Assembly (NCBI RefSeq): GCF_002954585.1
Contig: NZ_MSCI01000001.1
Coordinates: 1,488,001-1,552,000, forward strand
Length of the DNA stretch: 64,000 nucleotides
Reading direction: 5' to 3'
Origin: Vibrio chagasii
Lineage (GTDB): Bacteria; Pseudomonadota; Gammaproteobacteria; Enterobacterales; Vibrionaceae
The translations under genes were made by a program, and so were the position numbers. The notes below the pieces were generated by a model, which was not told where the DNA came from, ran no database searches, and was given only the letters and a program-made list of their open reading frames with translations. Numbering within the stretch: the stretch's first letter is position 1; each line of letters begins with the position of its first letter. Positions 46,663 to 56,868 of the stretch are shown one piece after another.

Positions 46663-47367
46663 TTAATGCCAAGCGGTGGACACAAATAAGTAACCTTTAC
46701 CGCGAATGGTCTGAATTTTTTCTGCTGGCGTATGGTCGTCACCCAGTATTTTCCTTAGGCGCACGACTTTGTTGTCAATGGTTCGATCAATACCGTCATA
46801 CTCAATACCACGCAAGGTTTGTGTCAAATAGTCACGTGATAGTGGTGTATCAGGGTTACTCGCCAATAGCCAAAGTAGGTCAAATTCACTGTCTGTGAGT
46901 GACAACACTTCACCTGCCAGTTCGCACTTCTTATAGGTGTTTTTTAACACCAGTTGATCGAATTGTAGGCTGTCTGAGTCATCGGCTGAAGCGGTACTAG
47001 TGTCTTGGCGGCGTAATAATGAACGAACTCTTGCAAGCAGAACTCTTGGTTTGATTGGCTTAGTGACATAGTCATCAGCCCCTGTCTCTAAGCCTGCGAC
47101 GTGATCAAAGTCGTCGTCGCTAGCAGTGAGCATCAGGATTTTACCTTTGTAATGTGTACGCGTCTGTCGGCAGATTGTAAGTCCGTCGCTTACAGGAAGC
47201 ATCAGGTCCAGTAATACAATGTCTGGTTGTTCAGCGAGGATAGTCTGTGCAGCACTGCTGCCATCATCGAGTACCGAGACGTCAAAGTCTTGTGCGATAA
47301 AGTAGTCTTGCAACATTCTTTGAAGCTTCAAATCATCTTCCACGATGATCATTCTAGGTTTTGTCAT
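46663..47367 (-). CDS. OmpR-family response regulator (RstA-like)
   Basis: A 234-residue regulator: receiver domain with the phospho-Asp in IVLLDLMLPVSDG and Lys in YVTKPIKP, and a C-terminal winged helix (LTDSEFDLLWLLAS, RGIEYDGIDRTIDNKV, IRGKGYLF). It is the first gene of the pair with the histidine kinase. Targets unknown; the lipoprotein gene after the kinase and the secreted proteases farther on are possible. Confidence 0.88.
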   Translation of the reverse strand: MTKPRMIIVEDDLKLQRMLQDYFIAQDFDVSVLDDGSSAAQTILAEQPDIVLLDLMLPVSDGLTICRQTRTHYKGKILMLTASDDDFDHVAGLETGADDYVTKPIKPRVLLARVRSLLRRQDTSTASADDSDSLQFDQLVLKNTYKKCELAGEVLSLTDSEFDLLWLLASNPDTPLSRDYLTQTLRGIEYDGIDRTIDNKVVRLRKILGDDHTPAEKIQTIRGKGYLFVSTAWH

Positions 47368-47569
47368 TCCATTATCAGCCTTATCGTGTGTTTAACTTAT
47401 GAGATTTCATGAGTGCAATTATCTTACCTGGATAATCATAGTTGCATATTCGGTTCGAATGCTTCACGAAAAATACCTGATGCAAATGATTAAACACTTT
47501 ATAAGTTAGTTCAATGCTGAATTGGCATTTATAACAAAAATAAAAAACATTGTTCAAATGTAAGACTGG

Positions 47570-47721
47570 CCGCCACCAAACCCAATTTTCGAATGGGTTT
47601 AATGGCGAGGTTCTATTTCAAGAGACTAGATGTAAAGCGGTAGGTGCACTAAGCCATACCCAATGGGATACTTGGAACTCTCGGGTGACTTTCAATAAGC
47701 CTGGAGGCAGTCCCGTTTTTT
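47570..47721 (+). ncRNA. Candidate structured leader RNA with terminator
   Basis: A gene-free 450-bp stretch (47368-47820) holds a first hairpin with arms CGCCA and AAACCCA against TGGGTTT and TGGCG (47571-47607), then a conserved-looking single-stranded part. It ends in a branched stem CGG(gt)GACT/AGTCCCG enclosing GCCTGGAGGC, followed by TTTTTT (47716-47721). This could be an independent small RNA or a termination-controlled leader for the lipoprotein 100 nt downstream. It does not match riboswitch consensus patterns I know. A 77-codon frame across it is not convincing. Confidence 0.35.
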
Positions 47722-47820
47722 CGAGTATCAGTCGCTGTACATTCTATTACATTCCCACTACAGATAGTTTGAAGTCTAAATAATAGAATTTCCCCATCTT
47801 ACGTTTGGGGGAATCATTGC

Positions 47821-48912
47821 ATGAAGTACTATCGAAACGCGCTGTTGGCATTACCATTAATCTTTTTAGCTGGATGCCACTCTGGCTCTAACACCATGAA
47901 AAAACAATTACCTCAACCTAAAGCCGATTACGTGTTCTCATCGGCCAAGCTAGGAAAGTTGTATCAAGACCGAGAAGAGCTACAAGAAGCCTTCACACTG
48001 AATTACGATGGTGTGCAGTACGAGAAAGTGATGTTTGCCGAGGACATTAGCGGGCAGCAGAAAGTCATCAGGCTTGTCGACCGATTAGGTCAAACCATTG
48101 ACATGTATTTCCCTGATGCTGGAGTCGATACCTGTGGTATTTATAGGGAAGGGGATTTCTATGATGAGTTTGATTGCAATGCTGCACAGCGCTCAGTGTC
48201 GAATGAAACCACATTAATCCAAACGACAACCAGTGATAGAAAACTGCCTATTGAATTTGAGTTCTATACCGAAGCGTTAGATTACGTGACGACGCTAGGC
48301 TCTACGGTTTTAACCCGCTCTCTACAAGATAACAAAGTCACGATTACCACTTCGTTCGCTTTTCAAGCCTTTTACCGATATAGATTTAATGAGCCCAGCG
48401 TTGGTGAGCGTATTGACTCCACTTTAGGCGCATCAACCTATTCTCAGTTATTTGATATTGTGAAGTTATCTCAAGGCCGAGATATGACATTCAAGTTCGA
48501 TAATCATATTGGCGGCAGTGCCGATGATGAAATCAACATGTACACCGGACGTATGATCCATAGTAATAAAATGACAACCATTGTGAGTCCAAGAGGTTCG
48601 GTTTTCTCGGGTGGTACGGACCTATTCGCAGCGGGTTACCCACGTATTTTGCAACGTGCAGACACCAGTAAAGCTATTGAACAGAATAAGCAGGTTGGTG
48701 TACACAGTTGGGCTGAGGGAGATAAAACCGCGAAAGAATTTCCTTACACTGATGTGAGCCATCGCAGTCAAGCGACTTACTTTAACAAGGTGATGGGAGA
48801 CAAAGGGATCGCTTTTTATATGTTTACCCTAAATTCAGCCCCAGCGTCTGGTGAGCATTGGATGACGAAAGCGGACTCTGATAAATACAGTTTTATTACC
48901 CGTATTGAGTAA
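47821..48912 (+). CDS. Lipoprotein of unknown function
   Basis: A 363-residue precursor with lipobox LAGCHSGS (Cys 19). The mature part is soluble and beta-rich, with one likely disulfide region (VDTCGIYREGDFYDEFDCNA). It has no domain I recognise. It is preceded by a possible structured leader and followed by a strong terminator, so it is a single-gene unit. Confidence 0.75.
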   Translation: MKYYRNALLALPLIFLAGCHSGSNTMKKQLPQPKADYVFSSAKLGKLYQDREELQEAFTLNYDGVQYEKVMFAEDISGQQKVIRLVDRLGQTIDMYFPDAGVDTCGIYREGDFYDEFDCNAAQRSVSNETTLIQTTTSDRKLPIEFEFYTEALDYVTTLGSTVLTRSLQDNKVTITTSFAFQAFYRYRFNEPSVGERIDSTLGASTYSQLFDIVKLSQGRDMTFKFDNHIGGSADDEINMYTGRMIHSNKMTTIVSPRGSVFSGGTDLFAAGYPRILQRADTSKAIEQNKQVGVHSWAEGDKTAKEFPYTDVSHRSQATYFNKVMGDKGIAFYMFTLNSAPASGEHWMTKADSDKYSFITRIE

Positions 48913-48950
48913 GTTTGGGGACGATAACTGAGCGTTCTTCATCGATTACT

Positions 48951-48988
48951 AAAGGTTGATAGTGGCTTTGTCATTATCAACCTTTTTT
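48951..48988 (+). terminator. Intrinsic terminator after the 363-residue lipoprotein gene
   Basis: AAAGGTTGATA (48951-48961) and TATCAACCTTT (48975-48985), an 11-bp stem, continue into TTTTTT. Confidence 0.85.
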
Positions 48989-49138
48989 GTGTTTGTTTTT
49001 TCCATTTCAACTTCATTCTCAAATTGAGAAAAACGATAGAATTTTCTGTAACTAATTGTTAAGTATGACTTTATTTTTCGGCATTATACTTGCTCTATTT
49101 TTCTTTACACGTTTAAGGCTGGTGAGAGAGGGAATAGA

Positions 49139-50821
49139 ATGAGAAATTGGAATTCAGTCATACTGCCGAGTTGCTTGGTGCCATGTGTTGCGATGGCGTT
49201 GACAACCGCAGACCTTACATTTGAATCTGGAGCGGACGCTTCTAATTATTCAGCAAAAGGTAAGCCCAATAACACTTACTCGATAGCTGAATCACTCCCA
49301 CAAGACGTTTTAACTAACGTCTATTCGATGCTGCCTGAAGGTACCACTGTCAACAGCGCTTTTATTGCACCTGAGCGCTACTCTAGCATCGACATTGATG
49401 ATGAGTTGGACGGTGCAGAGTACGCCACAGCTACAATCACTTTCTTGAACGAAGGAGCAGGTTACCGCAACACCCTTGGTTACTTCGTTTTTGATACTGA
49501 TAACCCTCCAGCAACTAAAGATGATATCAACGCACATGTCGTGGTGTTTCCTAATACGTCCGTTGCTGATGTTGGGGAAATGCAAGAAGGGGACTCCATT
49601 GATCTCAGTGTCCAACTTACGGCAGGTCAAACATTAGCCTTTTTTATCATCTCTAATGGTTGGGGCTGGGAAGGATCTTATAACAACATCCCGTGGCTTG
49701 GTGGCTGGGGCACACCTTTCTACAGCTATCCAGCGCTTAACCCTGAGGCGTCAGCTGACAATAGAAGACATAATGTTGCTTTCCTGGATACCGAGAATGA
49801 GTTTTTGGTACTTGGCTTTGAGGATATTTATCGTCCAACGGGAGACAACGATTTTAATGATTTGATCTTTACTGTTGAAGTGACGCCATTTATTGCTGTT
49901 GATGGGGTTAACGAAGATGGCACAACAGACTCAAAATATGAGGTGCTTGTCCAAGAGAACAATGAAGATGTGACAGTGACAACCGTCTACCCAAGTTCGA
50001 ACAGCTACGCAACGATCGCCTTTGAGGATAACTGGCCACTAAAAGGTGACTACGACTTCAATGATGTGGTTTGGCGCTACAAAGTGACGGAGCAGCTCAA
50101 TGGTCAACGAGAACTTAAAAACTTGACCGTAGATTACACACTTCAAGCGATGGGGGCAGGCTACTCGAATGGTTATGCAGTGAAACTACCGAATGTTTTA
50201 CCTGCGAACGTAGCATCTACGACACTCACTCGTAATGGCGTTGCCGTTGGTCACACGATTTTACAAGCGGGAGACAGTGAGACGATATTGATGGTGTCAG
50301 AAAATCTAAGAGAGGATCTGGAAAACTTAGGTGAACTCACAGAAAGCTGTGTTTTCTACCGAACTCAAAGTGCGTGTTCTGGGGTACAAAACGCTGACGT
50401 GCTTAACTACCAACTGTACGTGGAATTTACTACACCAGTATCACGTGATGACATAGGTTACCCACCTTATGACTCGTTTATCTTTGGAGCTGATGGTACT
50501 TATCACGGTGACTTCGTTACGACCCCACCGGGTATGACGTGGCAAACTCACTTAAAAGAGTTTTCAGGTACAAGTGATATGAATGACACCTTGTTCAACA
50601 GTCATGATGATAGCTCTTCAGGCTCTGAGTCGTTCAAAACCAGCAATAACATGCCATGGGTTATTAATATTCGAGACGAATGGGATCACCCTGTAGAACT
50701 GGTTGATATCAGTGATGCCTATACGTCATTCCCTACATGGGTAACCAGCAGCGGTGAAACTGATGGTGAATGGTATAAAGCACCGACCACTAACAAAGTT
50801 ATATCAGCGACGGATGAGTAG
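49139..50821 (+). CDS. LruC-domain secreted or surface protein
   Basis: A 560-residue protein with a weak N-terminal signal (PCVAMALTTADLTFE). Two repeated acidic motifs, GDNDFNDLIFTVEV and GDYDFNDVVWRYKV, are typical of the LruC domain, probably calcium-binding, and are followed by LTVDYTLQAMGAGYSNGYAV. Proteins of this kind occur on the surface of Leptospira, Bacteroides and marine bacteria, with no firm function. The gene is followed after 9 nt by a small lipoprotein, so the two likely form an operon. Confidence 0.8.
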   Translation: MRNWNSVILPSCLVPCVAMALTTADLTFESGADASNYSAKGKPNNTYSIAESLPQDVLTNVYSMLPEGTTVNSAFIAPERYSSIDIDDELDGAEYATATITFLNEGAGYRNTLGYFVFDTDNPPATKDDINAHVVVFPNTSVADVGEMQEGDSIDLSVQLTAGQTLAFFIISNGWGWEGSYNNIPWLGGWGTPFYSYPALNPEASADNRRHNVAFLDTENEFLVLGFEDIYRPTGDNDFNDLIFTVEVTPFIAVDGVNEDGTTDSKYEVLVQENNEDVTVTTVYPSSNSYATIAFEDNWPLKGDYDFNDVVWRYKVTEQLNGQRELKNLTVDYTLQAMGAGYSNGYAVKLPNVLPANVASTTLTRNGVAVGHTILQAGDSETILMVSENLREDLENLGELTESCVFYRTQSACSGVQNADVLNYQLYVEFTTPVSRDDIGYPPYDSFIFGADGTYHGDFVTTPPGMTWQTHLKEFSGTSDMNDTLFNSHDDSSSGSESFKTSNNMPWVINIRDEWDHPVELVDISDAYTSFPTWVTSSGETDGEWYKAPTTNKVISATDE

Positions 50822-50830
50822 GAGAGCACC

Positions 50831-51343
50831 ATGAATAAGATCAGCAAATTAATCACCATGACATCCTTCTCACTCATAGTCAGTGCTTGTGGCGGCGGTG
50901 GAGGAGGTGGCGGTGGTAACACGAGTGCATCACCTGCACAGACTCCAGATACGACACCGTCTCCAACGCCTGCTCAACTGCCTGCGTCAGCAATCCAACC
51001 AGCCGCGATCAGTACGTCTGACATTGTGGCGCCTGTTGGTTTCTCATTTGATATTGGGGAGAAGATCAGCTTGTCAATGGATTACACGGGAACGACGGCA
51101 GGGGCTCTTCATTTGTACTCTGAGTCAGCATTTGTCATGAGTAATGGTGATGTTGTTGCGGAGCCTACTTCTCGAATCACAACCGTTTATCCAACACACA
51201 CCGATGTCGTAGAGTTAGAAGTCAATGGCAACTGGGAGCAGATCTATGCTCGTTGGGTGCCAATGAGTAGTAAGGAGCAAGAACAGAGCTGGGTGATCAC
51301 ACTCGATCAGCCGAGCAATAGTTACCATTTAGCTTTCCAGTAA
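50831..51343 (+). CDS. Polyglycine-linker lipoprotein, partner of the LruC protein
   Basis: A 170-residue precursor with lipobox LIVSACGG and a run of nine Gly directly after the Cys, then a Pro/Thr/Ser-rich tether of about 35 residues. A compact beta-rich domain of about 105 residues ends it (SWVITLDQPSNSYHLAFQ). A Gly run after the lipobox is known from surface-displayed lipoproteins of Vibrio. An AGGAG site lies just upstream, 9 nt after the LruC stop. It may anchor the LruC protein to the outer membrane. Function is inferred. Confidence 0.8.
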   Translation: MNKISKLITMTSFSLIVSACGGGGGGGGGNTSASPAQTPDTTPSPTPAQLPASAIQPAAISTSDIVAPVGFSFDIGEKISLSMDYTGTTAGALHLYSESAFVMSNGDVVAEPTSRITTVYPTHTDVVELEVNGNWEQIYARWVPMSSKEQEQSWVITLDQPSNSYHLAFQ

Positions 51344-51397
51344 CGTGTCGCTTCTCGATAAAATATCGAGCGATATTAGTGATAGTATTTCCAATTT

Positions 51398-51426
51398 AAA
51401 GTACCCAAATATTTGGGTACTTTTAT
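51398..51426 (+). terminator. Terminator after the LruC operon
   Basis: AAAGTACCCAAAT directly joined to ATTTGGGTACTTT (51398-51423) is followed by TATTTTT. Confidence 0.85.
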
Positions 51427-51717
51427 TTTTCACCTGCTTTCCCTTCCTTTATTCCAAAGAAAAATAGAGCCGAAAAGAGGGCTTTCTCATTTAGTAAGCC
51501 CACCTCCTCTTCTGCTTAAAATTTAGGCGTTTTAATCAATATCTGTTGAGCCATAACCATCATAGTTCAAACTTTTAATGAATTTGATTAGTGCTCTGAA
51601 TGAATATTAAGTGTCTGTTTTTACAGTGATTGTTGTTTGGTTGGTGTTGTTTTGTTAACGGTTTGTTTTAAATAATAATTTGAACCCTAACTAAACTTCT
51701 GTCATTTTATATTTAAC

Positions 51718-51727
51718 TGAACGTTCA
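51718..51727. promoter_or_regulatory. BetI-type operator
   Basis: The perfect palindrome TGAACGTTCA lies 24 nt before the betI ATG in a 407-bp gap and matches the core of known BetI boxes. It should allow choline-relieved self-repression of the operon. The rest of the gap (51427-51717) is AT-rich with promoter-like elements and probable quorum-sensing and osmotic regulator sites not resolvable by eye. Confidence 0.7.
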
Positions 51728-51750
51728 ATAAAAAATAAAAGGACTGAGAA

Positions 51751-52353
51751 ATGCCGAAGGTTGGGATGCCTGATATACGTAAACCACAGCTTGTTCAAGC
51801 CACTATGGCTGTGATCGATCGAGTGGGTTTACATGCCGCGAGTATTGCGTTGATCAGCAAAGAAGCGGGAGTCTCTACCGGCATCATTAATCACTATTTT
51901 GGTGGTAAGCACGGCCTGCTCGAAGAGACCATGCGTGAAATCCTTCGCCAACTGTCCAATACCATCACCACCTCATTAAAAGCCCTTCCTGTTGATGCTC
52001 ACCAACAGAGGATCAATGCGATCATCGATGGCAACTTCGAAGGCTATCAAGCCGAGAATAAGGTCGCGAAGGCGTGGTTGGCGTTTTGGTCTTACTCCAT
52101 GCATGACGAACAGTTAAAACGATTACAGCGCGTGAATGAAATACGTTTACTCTCGCATTTACGCCTTGAATTAAAAGGTATTTTGGATCATGAACAAGCG
52201 GATCTCGTTGCTCACGGGATTGCTTCTCTGATTGATGGTTTATGGCTGAGAGGCACGTTAAACCCTGATGGTATTGATGCTAAGAAAGCCAAAGCCATCA
52301 TCAATGATTACCTTGATAAACAACTGACGTTCTATTCGTGTGACACTAAGTAG
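51751..52353 (+). CDS. betI: Choline-responsive repressor BetI (TetR family)
   Basis: A 200-residue TetR-type repressor with the BetI opening [20 protein letters not shown], a helix-turn-helix ([19 protein letters not shown]) and a choline-binding C-terminal domain. It represses its own operon, relieved by choline. First gene of betI-betB-betA-choX-choW-choV, as in other Vibrio species. Confidence 0.95.
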   Translation: MPKVGMPDIRKPQLVQATMAVIDRVGLHAASIALISKEAGVSTGIINHYFGGKHGLLEETMREILRQLSNTITTSLKALPVDAHQQRINAIIDGNFEGYQAENKVAKAWLAFWSYSMHDEQLKRLQRVNEIRLLSHLRLELKGILDHEQADLVAHGIASLIDGLWLRGTLNPDGIDAKKAKAIINDYLDKQLTFYSCDTK

Positions 52354-52457
52354 ACCGCGGTTTTGTCATAGAGCAGCACTAGAACGACCAATACTTACAA
52401 CTAACATTCAAACAAGACCAACAGAGTCTAATAACAACAATCAAGTCAGAATCTCAA

Positions 52458-53918
52458 ATGGAAATGAACTCGTTATATATTGACGGCGCAGCAGTGAACG
52501 CTACGTCTGGTGAAACCTTTGATAGCATCAATCCAGCAAACGGCGAGCCTATTGCCATGCTAGGCCAAGCCTCTGCGGCGGATGTCGATAGCGCTATCGA
52601 ATCAGCAAAACGTGGCTTCGCAGTGTGGTCAGCAATGACAGCAGTCGAGCGCAGTCGCATTCTTTTGAAGGCAGTAGAAATACTTAGAGCTCGAAATGAT
52701 GACCTTGCAAAACTTGAGGTTGTTGATACGGGTAAGCCACTACAAGAAGCGATTGAAGTGGACGTAGCCTCTGGCGCGGATGTTATTGAATACTTTGCTG
52801 GCCTGGCGCCAACGCTGCAAGGTGACCAACAACCGCTTAGCGAATCTCAGTTTTTCTACACACGCCGTGAACCGTTAGGTATTTGTGCGGGCATTGGTGC
52901 GTGGAACTATCCAATCCAAATTGCGATGTGGAAATCAGCTCCGGCGCTGGCTGCGGGCAACGCGATGATTTTCAAACCTTCAGAAGAAACACCGTTAACC
53001 GCTCTCAAACTTGCCGAGATCTTTACCGAAGCAGGCCTTCCAGATGGTGTGTTCAACGTGGTTCAAGGTGATTACCGTGTGGGCCAAATGCTAACGACTC
53101 ATCCTGATATCGCGAAAGTCTCGTTTACGGGTGAAACCGGTACCGGCAAAACAGTAATGGCTGATAGTGCTAAAACTCTTAAGTCAGTGACGATGGAGCT
53201 TGGTGGAAAATCACCAATGATCGTGTTTGATGACGCAAAACTGGACGACGCGGTTTCGGCTTCTATGGTCGCTAACTTCTACACACAAGGCGAAGTATGC
53301 ACCAATGGTACTCGTGTTTATGTGCACGAAAACATTTACAACGCATTTATCGAACAACTCAAAATGCGCACAGAGAAACTGGTCATTGGTAATCCAATGG
53401 AGATGGAGACTCAGATCGGTGCGTTGATTTCTAAAGAGCATCTTTCGAAAGTCCTTGGTGCGATTGAGCTGGCTAAACAGTCTGGCGCAACTTTGTTGAC
53501 GGGCGGCTACCAAGTAACGGATAACGGCCTCGAAAATGGCAATTTTGTTATTCCAACGGTGTTTGTCGATTGTGATGACTCTATGCCACATGTCCAGCAA
53601 GAGATATTTGGCCCTGTGATGTCGGTGATGAAGTTTACCGACGAAGACGATGTGATTCGCCGTGCTAACGACACCAAATATGGTCTGGCTGCTGGTGTAT
53701 TCACACAGAACCTTTCTCGTGCTCACCGCGTGATCCACCAAATGCAGGCGGGTATTTGTTGGGTAAACACTTGGGGTGACTCACCGGCAGAAATGCCTGT
53801 TGGTGGCTACAAACTTTCGGGTATTGGTCGTGAAAATGGACCAGAGACTCTACTTCACTATACGCAGACTAAGAGCATTCTTATCGAACTTGGCGATTAC
53901 GCCAGCCCTTATGCCTAA
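52458..53918 (+). CDS. betB: Betaine aldehyde dehydrogenase
   Basis: A 486-residue NAD(P)+-dependent aldehyde dehydrogenase. [31 protein letters not shown] (general base) and [13 protein letters not shown] (catalytic Cys) are BetB-typical, and the length fits. It oxidises betaine aldehyde to glycine betaine. Two ATGs, at 52458 and 52464, are possible starts. It is separated from betI by 104 nt and from betA by a 72-nt gap with a hairpin. Confidence 0.95.
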   Translation: MEMNSLYIDGAAVNATSGETFDSINPANGEPIAMLGQASAADVDSAIESAKRGFAVWSAMTAVERSRILLKAVEILRARNDDLAKLEVVDTGKPLQEAIEVDVASGADVIEYFAGLAPTLQGDQQPLSESQFFYTRREPLGICAGIGAWNYPIQIAMWKSAPALAAGNAMIFKPSEETPLTALKLAEIFTEAGLPDGVFNVVQGDYRVGQMLTTHPDIAKVSFTGETGTGKTVMADSAKTLKSVTMELGGKSPMIVFDDAKLDDAVSASMVANFYTQGEVCTNGTRVYVHENIYNAFIEQLKMRTEKLVIGNPMEMETQIGALISKEHLSKVLGAIELAKQSGATLLTGGYQVTDNGLENGNFVIPTVFVDCDDSMPHVQQEIFGPVMSVMKFTDEDDVIRRANDTKYGLAAGVFTQNLSRAHRVIHQMQAGICWVNTWGDSPAEMPVGGYKLSGIGRENGPETLLHYTQTKSILIELGDYASPYA

Positions 53919-53938
53919 CGCGTAACACTCGATTTAAC

Positions 53939-53962
53939 GGGCTAGCGTAATAGAGCTAGCCC
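53939..53962 (+). other. Intercistronic hairpin between betB and betA
   Basis: GGGCTAGC (53939-53946) and GCTAGCCC (53955-53962), without a T-run. It may slow 3' decay of the upstream message or partially terminate. Confidence 0.7.
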
Positions 53963-53990
53963 AACTGACTCATCTAAGGGAATAGATAAC

Positions 53991-55694
53991 ATGGAACAAC
54001 GCTACGATTATATTATCGTCGGCGCGGGTTCGGCCGGCTGTGTGTTAGCGGATAGGCTAACGGAAAGCGGTGAACATAGCGTTTTATTACTCGAAGCTGG
54101 TGGTACGGATAAGAGCATTTTTATCCAGATGCCAACCGCGCTTTCTTACCCAATGAATACTGAAAAGTACGCTTGGCAATTTGAAACTGAGCAGGAACCG
54201 GGCCTTGATGGGCGTGAACTGCACTGCCCACGTGGCAAAGTGTTAGGTGGTAGCTCATCAATCAATGGCATGGTTTATGTGCGTGGCCATGCGTGTGACT
54301 TCGATCAGTGGGAAGAAGAAGGTGCGGCCGGCTGGAATTACCAAGCGTGTTTGCCTTATTTCCGCCGAGCTGAATCGTGGAATAAAGGCGGCGACGAATA
54401 CCGTGGTGACAATGGCCCGGTCGGCACATGTAACGGTAACGATATGGCGCTTAACCCACTTTACCAAGCGTTCATTGATGCAGGTAAAGACGCCGGTTAC
54501 CCAGAAACTCAAGACTACAACGGCTATCAGCAAGAAGGCTTCGGCACCATGCACATGACGGTAGACAAGGGGGTTAGAGCCTCAACCTCTAACGCTTATC
54601 TGCGTCGAGCATTGAAGCGCCCAAACCTTACGTTGAAGAAAGGCATCGTGGCACGCAAGTTTTTGATCGAGGTTCAACCGGACCAAAGCAAGAAAGCAGT
54701 CGGTGTGGAATTTGAAAAGTCAGGCAATATCCAAATTGCTATGGCGAACAAAGAAGTGATCTCTTCTGCGGGCTCTATCGGCTCTGTTCAACTACTACAA
54801 CTATCAGGTATCGGCCCGAAAGCCGTACTTGAAAAGGCAGGCGTAGACGTTAAACACGAGTTGAATGGTGTGGGAGAAAACCTTCAAGACCACCTAGAAG
54901 TGTACTTCCAATATCACTGTAACGAACCTATCACGCTTAATAGCAAGCTTGGCTTAGTGAGCAAAGGAATGATCGGTGCTGAGTGGGTTCTTACTCGCAA
55001 AGGCTTAGGTGCGACCAATCATTTTGAATCGTGCGCCTTCATTCGATCTCGCAAAGGATTGAAATGGCCAAATATCCAATACCACTTCCTGCCGGCGGCC
55101 ATGCGTTACGACGGCCAAGCCGCCTTTGATGGACATGGCTTCCAAGTTCACGTTGGACCTAACAAGCCAGAGAGTCGCGGCACGGTAGCCATTACCTCAG
55201 CAGATCCGCATGCCAAACCTCAGATTCAATTCAACTACATTTCGACCGAGCAAGACCGCCAAGATTGGCGTGACTGTATTCGTCTAACGCGCGAAATTTT
55301 GTCGCAACCAGCAATGGACATTTACCGTGGCGAAGAGATTCAGCCGGGCTCGGATGTGACTTCTGATGAAGCGATTGACGAGTGGGTTAAGCAGAATGTT
55401 GAAAGTGCTTATCACCCATCTTGTGGCTGTAAAATGGGTGCTGACGATGATCCGATGGCAGTGCTTGATGAGCAGTGTCGCGTTCGCGGCGTTGATAATC
55501 TGCGTGTCGTTGACTCGTCTGTTTTCCCAACTATTCCAAACGGAAACTTAAACGCGCCAACCATCATGGTTGCAGAGCGCGCATCTGATCTGATTCTGGG
55601 TAAACCAATGCTTAAAGAGCAAGACGTTCCTGTGTGGATTGCACCTGAATGGCAAGAGAAACAAAGAATCCACAAACCCGTCAGAGAAGCGTAA
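53991..55694 (+). CDS. betA: Choline dehydrogenase
   Basis: A 567-residue GMC-family flavoprotein. [19 protein letters not shown] binds [22 protein letters not shown] is GMC signature 1, and the active-site His lies in [12 protein letters not shown]. It oxidises choline to betaine aldehyde at the inner membrane, feeding BetB. Directly after betB in the operon. Confidence 0.95.
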   Translation: MEQRYDYIIVGAGSAGCVLADRLTESGEHSVLLLEAGGTDKSIFIQMPTALSYPMNTEKYAWQFETEQEPGLDGRELHCPRGKVLGGSSSINGMVYVRGHACDFDQWEEEGAAGWNYQACLPYFRRAESWNKGGDEYRGDNGPVGTCNGNDMALNPLYQAFIDAGKDAGYPETQDYNGYQQEGFGTMHMTVDKGVRASTSNAYLRRALKRPNLTLKKGIVARKFLIEVQPDQSKKAVGVEFEKSGNIQIAMANKEVISSAGSIGSVQLLQLSGIGPKAVLEKAGVDVKHELNGVGENLQDHLEVYFQYHCNEPITLNSKLGLVSKGMIGAEWVLTRKGLGATNHFESCAFIRSRKGLKWPNIQYHFLPAAMRYDGQAAFDGHGFQVHVGPNKPESRGTVAITSADPHAKPQIQFNYISTEQDRQDWRDCIRLTREILSQPAMDIYRGEEIQPGSDVTSDEAIDEWVKQNVESAYHPSCGCKMGADDDPMAVLDEQCRVRGVDNLRVVDSSVFPTIPNGNLNAPTIMVAERASDLILGKPMLKEQDVPVWIAPEWQEKQRIHKPVREA

Positions 55695-55762
55695 CGCGCG
55701 GTGACTGGGTGAAAAACGATAAGAAATTCGCAATAAAAATAATTAGTTAAAAGTCAGCAAAA

Positions 55763-55789
55763 CTGCCTCTACCGTGTGAGAAGAGGCAG
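55763..55789 (+). other. Intercistronic hairpin between betA and choX
   Basis: CTGCCTCT (55763-55770) and AGAGGCAG (55782-55789) form an 8-bp stem 27 nt before the choX ATG. It may help set a different message level for the transporter genes. Confidence 0.65.
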
Positions 55790-55816
55790 AAAAAGGAAAG
55801 ATTAAAAGGAACCATT

Positions 55817-56788
55817 ATGACGACTCTAAACATGCACAACGTGACCACAAAAACGTTAGCGACATTGGCGATTAGTTCATTTGCATTTGCAGCTAACGCT
55901 TCCGTTGAACCGCAACAATGTGAAAACGTGCGTTTTGCCGATGTTGGTTGGACTGACATTACCGCTACCACCGCTGTCACCACTGAGCTTTTAAAAGGCT
56001 TAGGCTACACCACTAAAACCGACCTGCTTTCAGTACCTGTAACTTACTCTTCAATGGCTAACGGCGACATCGATGTGTTCCTAGGGAACTGGATGCCGAC
56101 GATGGAAGGCGACATTGCTAAGTACCGTGAAGCGGGCACTGTCGAAACGGTTCGTGCCAATCTAGAAGGTGCTAAGTACACGTTAGCGGTACCTAAATAC
56201 GTGTATGACGCGGGGGTTAAAAGCTTCGCAGATTTAGCTAAGCACGCCGATAAATTCAAAGATCGTATCTACGGTATCGAGCCAGGTAATGATGGTAACC
56301 GTCTAATCCAATCGATGATTGACTCTGACGCATTCGGTTTAAAAGATTTCAGCCTAGTTGAATCAAGTGAAGCGGGCATGGTGTCGCAAGTATCACGTGC
56401 AGCGCGTCGCAGCCAATGGATTGTTTACCTTGGTTGGGCACCGCACCCGATGAACAGCAACGTTGAGATGGAATACCTTGCTGGCGGTGACGACTTCTTC
56501 GGCCCGAATTACGGTGGCGCGAATGTTTACACCAATGTTCGTTCAAACTACCTATCTGAATGTTCAAACGTCGGTCAGCTCCTGCAAAACCTAGAGTTCA
56601 CACTAGAGATGGAAAACCAGTTGATGGAAGCGATTTTGAACCAAAATGTGAAGCCTGAGAAAGCGGCTCAGCAATGGTTGAACAGCAATCCACAACAAGT
56701 GGAAGCTTGGTTAGATAACGTTAAGACACATAAAGGTGAATCTGCAACTCAAGCGGTTACAGAGTACCTAAAGCAAGTAAAAGCATAG
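55817..56788 (+). CDS. choX: Choline/betaine ABC transporter substrate-binding protein
   Basis: A 323-residue periplasmic protein (signal peptide to AANAS) of the OpuAC class. FADVGWTDITATTAVTTELL and the aromatic-rich DVFLGNWMPTM and YLGWAPHPMN supply the cation-pi box for trimethylammonium groups. Called ProX in Vibrio bet operon papers. It captures choline for ChoWV. Confidence 0.9.
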   Translation: MTTLNMHNVTTKTLATLAISSFAFAANASVEPQQCENVRFADVGWTDITATTAVTTELLKGLGYTTKTDLLSVPVTYSSMANGDIDVFLGNWMPTMEGDIAKYREAGTVETVRANLEGAKYTLAVPKYVYDAGVKSFADLAKHADKFKDRIYGIEPGNDGNRLIQSMIDSDAFGLKDFSLVESSEAGMVSQVSRAARRSQWIVYLGWAPHPMNSNVEMEYLAGGDDFFGPNYGGANVYTNVRSNYLSECSNVGQLLQNLEFTLEMENQLMEAILNQNVKPEKAAQQWLNSNPQQVEAWLDNVKTHKGESATQAVTEYLKQVKA

Positions 56789-56831
56789 CTCTATCTATCG
56801 ATCTGTTTACCAAAGCTACATAAAGAATAAA

Positions 56832-56849
56832 GGTGGGCTTCGGCCCGCC
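56832..56849 (+). other. UUCG-capped hairpin between choX and choW
   Basis: GGTGGGC-TTCG-GCCCGCC, a 7-bp stem (one G-U pair) with a stable tetraloop, lies 20 nt before the choW start. Such hairpins between binding-protein and permease genes protect the upstream message and raise binding-protein yield. Confidence 0.75.
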
Positions 56850-56868
56850 AATAATGAAAGGCAATATT

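Noticed and set aside
47578..47655. Possible cyclic-di-GMP (GEMM) riboswitch
   Set aside because: Some segments look alike (GTAAAGC, TAAGCC) but the GAAA tetraloop receptor and core order do not match the consensus.
47550..47783. 77-codon frame over the structured leader
   Set aside because: Spans hairpins and a terminator, has no ribosome site and no homology that I recognise.
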